In this document: one piece after another, positions 1 through 7,195 of the stretch
How positions within the stretch are numbered: position 1 is the first letter of the stretch
How the letters are laid out: each line of letters opens with the position of its first letter
Assembly (NCBI GenBank): GCA_041663325.1
Contig: JBAZRN010000024.1
Span: 1 to 17,988 of the forward strand
Direction of reading: 5' to 3'
Origin: CAJBLF01 sp041663325
Lineage (GTDB): Bacteria > Patescibacteriota > Gracilibacteria > Absconditabacterales > Absconditicoccaceae
Length of the DNA: 17,988 bases
Notes under the pieces: model-generated
Database searches by the model: none
What the model was told of the DNA's origin: nothing
The model's input: only the letters and a program-made list of their open reading frames with translations
Position numbers and translations under genes: made by a program

Positions 1-141
1 CAATTCTGTTCATGTTAATTCTGTTCATAGCACTGATTGCGCATCTCCTGTAGAAATTTCAGGTATTGTTGGACCTTTGATCGTACAGCCTGTTAAACTA
101 GCAACAGTGAGCAGCAATCCTGCCACGTATACTTTTTTCAT
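1..141 (-). CDS. Small secreted lipoprotein, C-terminus outside the window
   Basis: The visible 47 residues begin MKKVYVAGLLLTVASLTGC. This is a type II signal peptide: two lysines, a hydrophobic core and the lipobox LTGC, so the Cys at residue 19 should be lipidated after signal peptidase II cleavage. Behind it comes a short polar linker (TIKGPTIPEISTGDAQ). Two in-frame TGA codons near the window edge, read as Gly, give a repeated GTEL pair. The reading frame is still open at position 1, so the mature domain is not visible and no function can be given. A promoter with TTGATT and TATTAT boxes lies just upstream on the same strand. The lipoprotein assignment is firm; the size and role are unknown. 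Confidence 0.75.
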
Positions 142-173
142 TTTTTTGTTTAAAATCTAAAAAAAACATTGGT

Positions 174-201
174 ATAATATTGGTTTCGCGAAGAAAATCA
201 A
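174..201 (-). promoter_or_regulatory. Predicted promoter of the lipoprotein gene
   Basis: On the minus strand TTGATT (201-196) and TATTAT (179-174) are separated by 16 nt, and the -10 box lies about 32 nt from the lipoprotein ATG. Assignment is by motif and position only. The 16-nt spacer recurs at other promoters in the window. Confidence 0.45.
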
Positions 202-240
202 CTAAATTTAAGACAACGAAATGTGTCATTTTCTAGGTAA

Positions 241-483
241 TTATAGTCACTTATATACATCTCATCTACTTTCTATTTTGAGTATTTTGTTTCCTCCTCT
301 TTCTTTACGAAAAACAATTCTCCATTTTCCTATTCTGATTCTATAAAGATTATCCTGACCAATAAGTTTTTTCACATCTAAAGATTGATAGGCATCAGAC
401 GCCACAGCCTTCAATGCTCGCAAAAATTGATGTTTTAATTTTTCATCAATCGTTTCAAGAAACTTTTCATATTGTTTGGTCAT
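241..483 (-). CDS. RelE/ParE-superfamily toxin of a type II toxin-antitoxin pair
   Basis: This 80-residue protein has the compact RelE fold signature: an N-terminal helical hairpin (about residues 1-35), then the strand motif LYRIRIGKWRIVFRKE (about 46-61) and the C-terminal ILKIESRGDVYK. The Arg residues of RIR/WRI and the final Arg and Tyr sit where RelE family members hold their mRNA-cleavage residues. The C-terminal glycine in SRGDVYK is encoded by TGA at 262-264. Read as a stop it would remove the catalytic end, so code 25 is needed for an active protein. The ATG overlaps the TAA of the upstream antitoxin gene by one base, so translation is coupled. By family knowledge it should cleave ribosome-bound mRNA; whether it is active here is inferred. 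Confidence 0.9.
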
Positions 484-722
484 TATTTTTTATTCTTGTG
501 GATCGCTAAAAGCTTTTTTGCATCAATTCACTCTCTACCAAAATCAACCACCGTTTTTCGGGGCTCAAAATATTCTGCTAATTTTCAGTAGTCTTCTAGA
601 CTAATCAACATAGCCTGTGGTTTATTATTGGCCACAATACACTTTGGATTCTGTAAATCCCTAAATATAGTATTGGTTTTTGTTCTCAAAAGAGAAACAG
701 ATACAATATCTGATGGACGCAT
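483..722 (-). CDS. Phd/YefM-type antitoxin
   Basis: A 79-residue protein beginning MRPSDIVSVSLLRTKTNTIF, followed by the Phd/YefM core IVANNKPQAMLISLEDYGKL (about residues 29-48). This matches the family pattern of a DNA-binding N-terminal strand-helix module with a dimer core, and a charged C-terminal tail that wraps the toxin. Two glycines, in EDYGKL and REGIDAK, are encoded by TGA. The gene precedes the toxin gene with an ATG/TAA overlap, the usual order for this family. A long inverted repeat overlaps its promoter, which fits autorepression by the antitoxin or the complex. The family call is from sequence pattern; the regulatory role is inferred. Confidence 0.88.
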
Positions 723-739
723 GGTATGTTTTTTATAAT

Positions 740-783
740 ATAAATTTGTGTTATACTTATAACAAATTTATGTTATTTTGCAA
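740..783 (-). promoter_or_regulatory. Toxin-antitoxin promoter with palindromic operator
   Basis: Minus-strand boxes TTGCAA (783-778) and TATAAG (761-756) are 16 nt apart. An imperfect inverted repeat, arms 740-754 and 759-771 (ATAAATTTGT(GT)TAT against its complement), covers the -10 box and the likely start site. Type II antitoxins commonly repress their own operon through such palindromes. The repeat is seen directly; the operator role is inferred. Confidence 0.6.
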
Positions 784-908
784 GTACATATTCACAAAGA
801 GAGAACAATGGAAATACGAATAGAAATTTGTATATGTAGATTACACGTTTTCCGTCTTAATGTTTTTTGTACCTTCATCGTGAATTTTTTATCAACCTAT
901 CATGTATT

Positions 909-1634
909 ATGTTTCTCTTAGTCGATAAACCAGCACGAATTACTAGTTTTGATGTGATCCGCATTTTCAGACGTCATTTTCCCAAGCAAAAAATCTGACA
1001 TAGCGGAACGCTTGATCCTATGGCTACCTGACTAATGATTCTCGCATTAGGTGATGATACTAAAAGACTAACAGAACTCATCTGACTGAACAAATCCTAT
1101 ATTGCCACCATTGATTTTTCTAAATTGACGGATACGCGGGATATGGAATATCGAAACTCAATTGCCAATTACGAATTACGAATTACGGATTGAAAAGTTA
1201 AATGAGTAGAAATGGAAAATGGTAGCGTAGAAGCGCCGACATTGATGGAAATAAGAAAAAAATTAGATAAGCTTATCCCTGAATATGAGTTGCCACTCCC
1301 CGCTTTCAGCGCGAAAAAAAGAGAGGGAAAAAGGTCGTACGATGAAGCTAGAGCAGGAAATATTAGGAAAGAAAATAAAGTGATGAAGGTCCAGAATTAT
1401 GAAATTTTGAAATATGAATTCCCTATTTTACAATTGAAACTCGATGTAGGTTCTGGTACGTATATTAGATCCATCGCTTATCGGCTTGGGAGGGAATTAT
1501 GAATGGGCGGCACGTTGATTCAGCTGAGAAGGACGAGTATCGGTGATTGGGATATAGAGAAGAGAGAAAATTGGGAGGAACTACATAATATCTATAAGGA
1601 GAAGGAAGAAATTATAAGGTTTGTTAGATTGTAA
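909..1634 (+). CDS. truB: tRNA pseudouridine-55 synthase TruB
   Basis: TruB converts U55 in the T-loop of tRNAs to pseudouridine. The 241-residue protein shows the family landmarks in order: MFLLVDKPARITSFDVI at the N-terminus, the catalytic motif GHSGTLDPMATGLM (residues 30-43, nucleophile Asp36), the TDTRD substrate loop (about 75-79), PAFSAKKREGKRSYDEARAG in the middle, and GSGTYIRSIAYRLGRELG plus LRRTSIGDW near the end. Several conserved glycines, including G30 and G41, are TGA codons, so the standard code would destroy the gene. The start is the ATG that gives the usual N-terminus. An oddity is an insertion of about 14 residues (81-94) between TDTRDME and GKV, where the family normally has a short turn. 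It is encoded by a heptamer repeat. The protein lacks the C-terminal PUA-type extension seen in some TruB proteins. Confidence 0.95.
1160..1187 (+). repeat. Heptamer tandem repeat inside truB
   Basis: Four heptamer units, one AATTGCC followed by three AATTACG, lie in frame inside truB and encode part of the insertion at residues 81-94. The same unit occurs in intergenic arrays, for example 13998-14026 (GAATTAC phase). Confidence 0.85.
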
Positions 1635-1657
1635 AAAAAACTTCGGTTGCTTTTTTT
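1633..1657 (+). terminator. Possible terminator of truB
   Basis: An A8 run, then AAC-TTCG-GTT and a T7 run separated by a GC bulge, can form a hairpin with a TTCG tetraloop and an A/T-rich lower stem. It overlaps the truB TAA. The GC core is only a few pairs, so it is a weak call. Confidence 0.35.
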
Positions 1658-1710
1658 GTCTATATTATTATATACTTGGGGCAATTTTTTATTGTTATTT
1701 TGACCATTCA

Positions 1711-2331
1711 ATGACTACATCAGCCCAAGCGCTTCTCAAGAAATACGCGGACATCATTAAGGAAGAAGTAAACGTAAAACAGGTCGAAGAACTCGATAAT
1801 TCACTCAAGATACAAAAAATATTCAAACCTATCGGGTCACAGCTTTCGGCAAAATTTGGGAAGGATACAGGGAAGATTATCCAATATGGAAAACAAGGAA
1901 ATATCAAAGACGCTGGTGATGGGAAAATGATCATTTTTGATAATGAGGGTAATGAACGAACGCTTGAAAGCAGTGAATATGAAATAGCCTATGAAGGTTT
2001 GGAATGAGACAATATGGCGGTCGATCAAAACATCATCGCTAAGCTTGATTTGGAGCTTACACCCCAGCTTCAAAGAGAAGGCGTTGCTCGTGAAATATCT
2101 AGATTTTTGAATCAGATGAGAAAAGACGCTGACTATAGTGTAGATACAAAAGTACTCATGTTATTTTCTACGACTGATGAAAATTTAATGAACATCGTAC
2201 AAGAGTTTAAAGATTTTTTCAAACATGAAGCATTAATTTCTGACATACAATCTACGGACAAACCCGAAGGAGATATCGTCGCATTGTTTACCAACAACGA
2301 ATCGACTATCAACTTTTCATTGAAACGTTAA
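1711..2331 (+). CDS. Free-standing C-terminal region of isoleucyl-tRNA synthetase
   Basis: The 206-residue protein matches only the last part of long-form IleRS: ADIIKEEVNVKQVEEL (about residues 11-26), a middle IFKPIGSQLSAKFGKDTGKI (resembling the KPN..LG..LGK.. segment of the family), and LDLELTPQLQREGVAREIS (about 110-128), equivalent to the family's LD..LTPEL..EGLAREVVR. No HIGH or KMSKS catalytic domain, editing domain or anticodon-binding domain is present, and truB lies directly upstream, so the truncation is real and not caused by the window edge. One TGA (2005-2007) is read as Gly in GLEGDN. The ATG at 1711 begins the IleRS-like part; an in-frame TTG at 1621 would add a Phe/Tyr/Cys-rich, unrelated leader. 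It could be one piece of a split IleRS, an aminoacylation accessory factor or a remnant. The frame is intact, which argues against simple decay. Confidence 0.8.
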
Positions 2332-2374
2332 TTTGCTTCGCGTAATAAACTGTGTAATTTGCTCCCGTTGGTCG

Positions 2375-2430
2375 CGTAATTGGTAATTACGATGAATTAC
2401 GGGCGAAGCCCAAATTACGTCCCGAAGGGA
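2375..2430. repeat. Cluster of three small hairpins between the IleRS fragment and recX
   Basis: Three perfect inverted repeats follow one another: CGTAATT-ggt-AATTACG (2375-2391), GGGC-GAA-GCCC (2401-2411) and TCCC-GAA-GGGA (2420-2430). The last two have GAA triloops; the middle one contains GCGAAGC, known as an unusually stable DNA mini-hairpin. No T-run follows, so this is not a standard terminator. The function is unknown. Confidence 0.7.
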
Positions 2431-2459
2431 TAAATCACTATTTACTTTATATTCACCTT

Positions 2460-2894
2460 ATGACTAGCTGTTTCGATTATGCTTTGAAGTATATCTATCG
2501 TTACCCTAAAACTGAAAAAGAGTTGAGGATTCAGCTCTACACAAAATGATATCCGACGAGCGATGTAGATCGAACCATAGAAGAATTGAAGAAAAAAAAT
2601 TATGTGAATGATGTTATGTTCGCAGAAAGTTATATCAGAAGCGAAGTAGTAAATAAAGGGAAACCAGCGATTCGTATCATCCAGAAATTACAGCAAAAAG
2701 GAGTTCCGCAAGAAATCGTCAGAGAAGTATTGAGAAAATACGAGCTAGAAATGAGCGAAGGTATTCATGACAAAATAAAAAAAGAAATCGCAGCATATAA
2801 ACGTAAAGAGGTAGATGGATTTGATATTATCCAGAAATTAATGAGAAAATGATATAAGCTTCAAGACATTAAAAAAGTAATAGAAAATAAATAA
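2460..2894 (+). CDS. recX: RecX-family regulator of RecA
   Basis: The 144-residue protein is built from three-helix repeats typical of RecX: YALKYIYRYPKTEKELRIQL followed by an (L/I)..KGY....VD.TIEELKKKNYVND segment, then a second unit with SYIRSEVVNKGKPAIRIIQK and KGVPQEIVREVL, then a third ending in LMRKGYKLQDIKKVI. RecX binds RecA filaments and limits recombination. The KGY glycines in the first and third units are TGA codons (first at 2548-2550, third at 2850-2852), in the same structural position of two different repeats. The length is close to that of compact RecX proteins. recA is not adjacent, so regulation cannot be judged. The start is the first ATG before the repeat and follows an A/T-rich leader without a clear ribosome-binding site. 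Confidence 0.85.
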
Positions 2895-2898
2895 ACAA

Positions 2899-2933
2899 AA
2901 GTATCAAGACATAAGTATCAAGATATAAGACTT
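2899..2933. repeat. Heptamer array, upstream flank of the four-helix-bundle gene
   Basis: Five consecutive 7-nt units (AAGTATC, AAGACAT, AAGTATC, AAGATAT, AAGACTT). An 18-nt stretch of it (2905-2922) recurs exactly in inverse orientation at 14033-14050. Confidence 0.85.
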
Positions 2934-2951
2934 TTATATATTTAGTTTATC

Positions 2952-3311
2952 ATGCATAATTTCAAAGAATTATCAGTACGAAAAAAAGCAAGATGACTTA
3001 CAAAAAATATATATAACGTAACCAAAAAATTCCCTGATAACGAAAAATATGCTATCATTTCACAAATCCAAAGAGCATGTGTTTCTATAGCTTCAAATAT
3101 TGCTGAATGAGCATGAAGATGATCAGATAAAGAATTTATGCATTTTCTGAATATAGCATACTGATCTGCATTCGAGTTAGAAACACAGATTATCTTATCT
3201 TATGACTTATGATACCTTAATTCAACAGAAATGGAAATCATCACAGAAAGTATAAACGAAATACAAAAAATGATTTATTGATTAATACAACACAACAAAC
3301 AAAAAAAATAA
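2952..3311 (+). CDS. Four-helix-bundle protein (23S rRNA intervening-sequence protein family)
   Basis: This 119-residue protein carries the family signature: an N-terminal helix with FKELSVRKKARGLTKNIY, a second helix with YAIISQIQRACVSIASNIAEG, the invariant AEGAGRGSDKEFMHFLNIA (residues 51-69) and AYGSAFELETQI. Family members were first found in insertions of 23S rRNA genes and also occur as stand-alone genes; the biochemical role is not established. All seven glycines (residues 15, 53, 55, 57, 71, 87, 110) are TGA codons and no GGN codon is used, the most extreme usage in the window. The gene stands between two arrays of related heptamers (2899-2933 and 3310-3378), the second beginning inside its stop codon. 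This suggests a cassette, but no rRNA sequence is present here. Confidence 0.92.
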
Positions 3312-3378
3312 GACATAAGTATCGAGACATAAGACACAGAATCTTGATACTTGATACTTGATACTTTATACTTTATAC
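3310..3378. repeat. Heptamer array between the four-helix-bundle gene and yebC
   Basis: 3310-3337 holds AAGACAT, AAGTATC, GAGACAT, AAGACAC. 3344-3378 holds three TTGATAC and two TTTATAC units in perfect register. The second block is the inverse complement type of the first (GTATCAA against TTGATAC). Confidence 0.85.
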
Positions 3379-3379
3379 T
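3344..3379 (+). promoter_or_regulatory. Promoter-like boxes formed by the heptamer array before yebC
   Basis: TTGATA at 3344 and TATACT at 3367 are 17 nt apart; one unit further on TTGATA (3351) and TATACT (3374) repeat the arrangement. The ATG of yebC follows at 3386, so a transcript would have a very short leader or none. Seen as motifs only. Confidence 0.5.
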
Positions 3380-3385
3380 AAAAAA

Positions 3386-4138
3386 ATGGGAAGATGGCAT
3401 AGTATTGCAGCGAGAAAAGCGTCATGAGATGCGAAAAAATCACAAGCGTACGCAAAAGTTTGAAAGATCATACAGATAGCTGCCAGAAAAGGAGCGGATC
3501 CAAAAATGAATCCTGCGCTCGAACTTGCGCTTAGCAAAGCGAAGCAATATAACCTTCCGAGAGAAGTTGTAGAAAAAGCGATTTTGAAATGATCTGGACA
3601 GCTCGAAGGAGAAAATCTCGAAGAAATATTTTACGAATGATATGGTCCAGAATGAGTTGCCTTGCTTATCAAGGCATTGACGCCCAATACCAATAGAAGC
3701 GCCATGAGTATCAAATGAATTATGCAGAAACATGGCTGAACTATGGGTGCTATAGGCTCTGTAGCTTGGCAGTTTAAAGAACAAGGAGTTATTGTTATCG
3801 ACGGTATCAGTGAAACCATTCAGGATAAATGAAAAACGGTAGAAAGAGTTTTGCCGCTGAATAAAGATGAACTCGAAGAACGCGCAATGGAGCTTCCTAT
3901 AGCTGATATTGAAATCGATGAAAATACTGTTGTAATCTATGTCGACAAAAAAGATTTTGCTATTGTACAAAATGCACTAGAAAAATTTCATTATCATATG
4001 ATCGAATCTGACATTCAATTCATCCCAGAAAATACGGTTAAACTAAATGAAGAGGCAACAAACAAATTATATACCCTCCTTGATGCGCTAGATGACGATG
4101 AAGATGTGGACCATGTGTGGCATAATCTATGAAACTAA
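3386..4138 (+). CDS. yebC: YebC/PmpR-family DNA-binding regulator (TACO1-like)
   Basis: The 250-residue protein matches the YebC family along its length: MGRWHSIAARKASGDAKKSQ at the N-terminus (family MGRGHSKW..iK.rKa..DAk), AARKGADPKMNPALELALSKAK with NLPREVVEKAI (domain 1), YEGYGPEGVALLIKALTPNTNRS (the conserved Y.GyGP.GvA motif), then GGTMGAIGSVAWQF, and an acidic C-terminus DALDDDEDVDHVWHNLGN. Conserved glycines in YEGYGPEG and KGSGQ are TGA codons. After DHVWHNL comes a TGA read as Gly, then Asn and the TAA stop, three codons beyond where standard-code annotation would end it. Members act as transcription regulators or as translation factors at difficult codon runs; which applies here cannot be told. 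A heptamer array supplies the likely promoter. Confidence 0.95.
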
Positions 4139-4143
4139 CTAAC

Positions 4144-4265
4144 AGTGAAAAGTGAATAGTGAAAAATGTAGGATTCATGACATTATGAACTATTGTAAAT
4201 TACAATAGCTTATAATTATACAAAGTCCTACACTTTTAGTTTTTCGTTTTTAGTTTTTCACTATT
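4144..4265. terminator. Nested inverted repeat between convergent genes, likely bidirectional terminator
   Basis: The core is a perfect palindrome with 9-nt arms (4190-4198 and 4200-4208). Around it lie TGTAGGA (4167-4173) with TCCTACA (4226-4232), and AATAGTGAAAAA (4155-4166) with its complement at 4254-4265. The outer arms are made of heptamers (AGTGAAA-type at 4144-4164, TTTTAGT-type at 4234-4261). It sits between two convergent genes and its outer arm overlaps the TAG stop of the minus-strand gene. Confidence 0.6.
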
Positions 4266-5757
4266 TGCAAAGTCCCGCGTCAGAAAGCATTCTATAAAGC
4301 TCAAACAACTTTATAGTTTTTTTGTAATTGCTGAGTTTTGGGAAATCCTTATCGAGTTGCTGAATAATTCATTGAAGTTCTCGAAGATTGTCGCCGTAAG
4401 TTTTGTCTATTTTATTGACATCGGAAAGCTTCACAATTGCGCTTTGGATCAGATTGAGACCATCTTGCGTAGTAAGCGGTTTAATTTCACCTAAACATTT
4501 TTTGCCAAGCACTTGGGCGATTTGATCTACTTCTTGTGCTGTCGCGCTTCTTCCGTACACGAGAATAGTAACCTTTCCTTGGTATTTGCTATTGGCAGCA
4601 TCAGAGAGTGTCGGTGATTTTATTTTGTCGAATTCAAATGATTGGATCGAGAATATCGGTGGAAGCTGCAGCATAAATCTTTTGAGATTTTCTGCGCCGT
4701 TGGTGCCAAAATCCGTTCCTAACAAGTATCCGAAGGTCGGGATATTTCTGTATCTTTCCCTGAATTTATAATAACATATTTCGTCAGATTCGTTGTTGCA
4801 TGAAATGATGCTCTTGATGGTTTTGTCGATAATATTGTCGTCGATAAGTGTATTTTTTCCCCCATTGAAAATCCAATTATACATATGATATCAGATCATT
4901 TTATCCTGATTTATTTTTTCTCCCGATCCAAAGATCGTTACGTAACTGCTTTCCAAGGTTTTTATTTCTTTTTCCTTTCCTTTTTTTATCTCTCCCCGAA
5001 GATAGTAAAAGAATTCGTTGAGGAGTGAAATATTTTCTTTGTTGGAGGTCATGGAAAGCTTGTCTGCAAGCAATAAGAATGCGCGTTTAGAATTGGCTAC
5101 AAAAGAGACTGTAATCGGCATATTAAAGAAGCCTTTATCGTCTTCTACGAAGTCCCCTATTTTCATATCAAGGATGTCATTGGATTCATTATTATCTCCA
5201 AGATTTTTGAAAAAGTCGCCTCGCTTTTGAAGTAACGTAATATCGTTGAATGGATTCTTTTCGAGAAATTTTATTCAGATTAAATCTGTATCTATTTTGT
5301 CTGTATAGTTTTCTTTCCATACGTTAAGGGAAGGGAGATATATATATTTGAGTAAGTACGTATATGGGATCTGGAGCGATGAAAGATAGTCCGAATATTT
5401 AGCTATTTCTCACTGGGTAGTCTTATTTTCTTGAAGTAAGTCTTTGATGGTGTCAGAGTTTTTGAGAATGGTTTGTGTAATAGGATCAGCTTCTAAAGTA
5501 CGCGTATCATAGCTTGATAGATTATTCAGCTCAGAAGATTTTCCGTTGAGTATGGTAATGTCGCTATAGAGTTGGATACCAAAATAGATCGCCAATGCAG
5601 AGGTTATAATGGCGATAAGCAGCATTATTTTGCTATTGTTTTTATTGTCTTTGAAAAAATTATACAATTTGCCAAGATATTTTTTGAGGATATCAAGAAA
5701 AGAAGTGATCTTACTGAGATCTATGTTCATCTTTGTTTCTGGCTTTTTAGCTAGCAT
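4261..5757 (-). CDS. Large single-pass membrane protein of unknown function (second gene of operon)
   Basis: I do not recognise this 498-residue protein. It has a short, lysine-rich cytoplasmic N-terminus, one hydrophobic segment IMLLIAIITSALAIYFGIQL (about residues 44-63), a polar helical stretch that may be a coiled coil (about 65-120), then a large extracytoplasmic region with three cysteines (SCNNESDEICYY and KKCLGE). Several TGA codons (for example 5410-5412, 5275-5277, 4891-4893, 4369-4371) are read as Gly and join four standard-code fragments. It starts 7 nt after the stop of the upstream gene, so the two are co-transcribed and have the same topology. That topology (short N-terminus, one TM, coiled coil, large outer domain) is like PilN/PilO inner-membrane pilus proteins, but I see no diagnostic motif, so this is only a possibility. 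Confidence 0.8.
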
Positions 5758-5764
5758 TTTCGTG

Positions 5765-7195
5765 TTATGGCGAAGAAGTAAAAATAGGATCTACGTAATC
5801 ACTGATCTCTCTTTCTGATCATTTCTGGATAGGAAGCACAAAATTCATTGTCGAGTTATTGACATTGAAGACCGAACTTCCGATCTTGATAATCTTTGGC
5901 GTTATTTTTATAGATTTAGCGTCGATATTTTCTGAAACAACGAAAACACTTTGTTTAATCAAATTCAATAAATTGCTGAGAATAAAGATATGCGGGTTGA
6001 TGATTCCTTTCTTGATCAACGCAACTTCATCTTGTTTGAAGGTATTCACTTCTACCGTGAAGCTAATTTGTTTCTGTGTCGGATCATATTTTTTGAACGT
6101 AATTGAAAAACTTGGTAAGTCTGTCTGCTCGAGTTTGGTATCTACATAGTACATCATCTTCTTGAAAAAATTGGTGTCAGGCGGTGTTTTCTCTTTGTCT
6201 ATAAGCGCGTAATATCTATCGAAATCGCCGACCATATTACAGTCATAATCAATCTCATATGGATTGAGATAACAGTTATTGAGGTAGACGAGAATGTCTT
6301 TTTCACCTCTATCTGCAAAAGTATTCATTTCTGTCTGCACTTGGGTTGCCGGCAATTTGAGCGCATTTGCTAAGCTAGAAATAAACGTATCTAAGTAACT
6401 GAATACTTTGATCGCGCTGCTAAATTTGATAATTTCCAATGAAAGCAAATATTTTTTGATCGAAGTTGAATAGCTTTGATTTTCAAGTAAGTCATAAAGT
6501 TCCTGAGAAAAAAATCCGTACTTGGAAATATCTTCTTTGAGCGTGGTAAGCTTTTGACTGTTGGCAATGAGAATAGTTGAAAAGCTATTCAGTGCTTGCT
6601 GAAGAACATCTTTTTTCTGGATATAACTAAGACTTTTATCCTGAATCACTTTATCCACATTAGATTCTTCTCCGCTGCCAACGATCGACAATGACGAATA
6701 TTGCTGGTAATTACTAAGTTTCAATAGTTTGTCGATAAATGTTTGTCACTGTTTGTAGGTATCTATATAAGTTTGATATGTCGTGTCTGGCAGTGCTTGT
6801 GAAGCGAAATAGATATAACGGCTATATAAACGCAAGATGATAGATGCTATTCACGTTACAAGAATAATAAAAAATGATAGTAAAAACAATCTCCAATACT
6901 GGTTGTGATATTTCGATTTATGCGCACCAATCACGCCACTCTCTCCCAATTCCACTTTATTTAGTGTGTCTTCGGTTGGTTGGATTCTCATACCAAGATT
7001 TTCAAATTTGACTTCCTCTTTTGGAGGTTTAATTTCTTCCTCAGCATTGGCTTGAGAGATAAGGCTCTCTGCAGGTGTCGTAGCTTCTAAATCATTGAGT
7101 TTGAGATTATTTAATCATGAAAAATCTTGCTCTGACGAGCCTAGTATGTTGCTGTTTGGCGTAGTTGTGTTTTCGTTTCTTTTTTGGTCTGTCAT
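5765..7195 (-). CDS. Large single-pass membrane protein of unknown function (first gene of operon)
   Basis: A 476-residue protein, not recognised. Residues 1-90 are polar, acidic and low in complexity (many N, T, E), probably disordered and cytoplasmic. A single transmembrane segment follows at about 101-123 (WRLFLLSFFIILVTGIASII). The remaining 350 residues are outside: a helical part, then a small part with two cysteines (NNCYLNPYEIDYDCN), then alternating strands (FSITFKKYD, ISFTVEVNTF). TGA codons at 7115-7117, 6851-6853, 6746-6748 and 5819-5821 are read as Gly. The start is the ATG at 7195; a TTG within the frame at 6724 would cut off the transmembrane segment. The next gene begins 7 nt downstream. 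An envelope or appendage role is suggested by topology only. Confidence 0.8.

Noticed and set aside
909..1634. truB as a pseudogene with several stop codons
   Set aside because: All in-frame stops are TGA on conserved glycines; TAA and TAG occur only at the end.
1621..1710. TTG start for the IleRS C-terminal protein at 1621
   Set aside because: The added leader is Phe/Tyr/Cys-rich, unlike IleRS, and overlaps the truB stop region; ATG at 1711 begins the family-like part.
3440..3970. Long minus-strand frame opposite yebC
   Set aside because: It lies entirely antisense to a well-supported YebC gene and shows no domain.
6722..6724. TTG start for the first membrane protein at 6724
   Set aside because: The same frame continues upstream through TGA codons to an ATG at 7195 and includes the transmembrane segment.
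4261..7195. Calling the two membrane proteins PilN and PilO
   Set aside because: Only the topology is alike; no PilM or secretin gene is adjacent and no diagnostic motif is visible.
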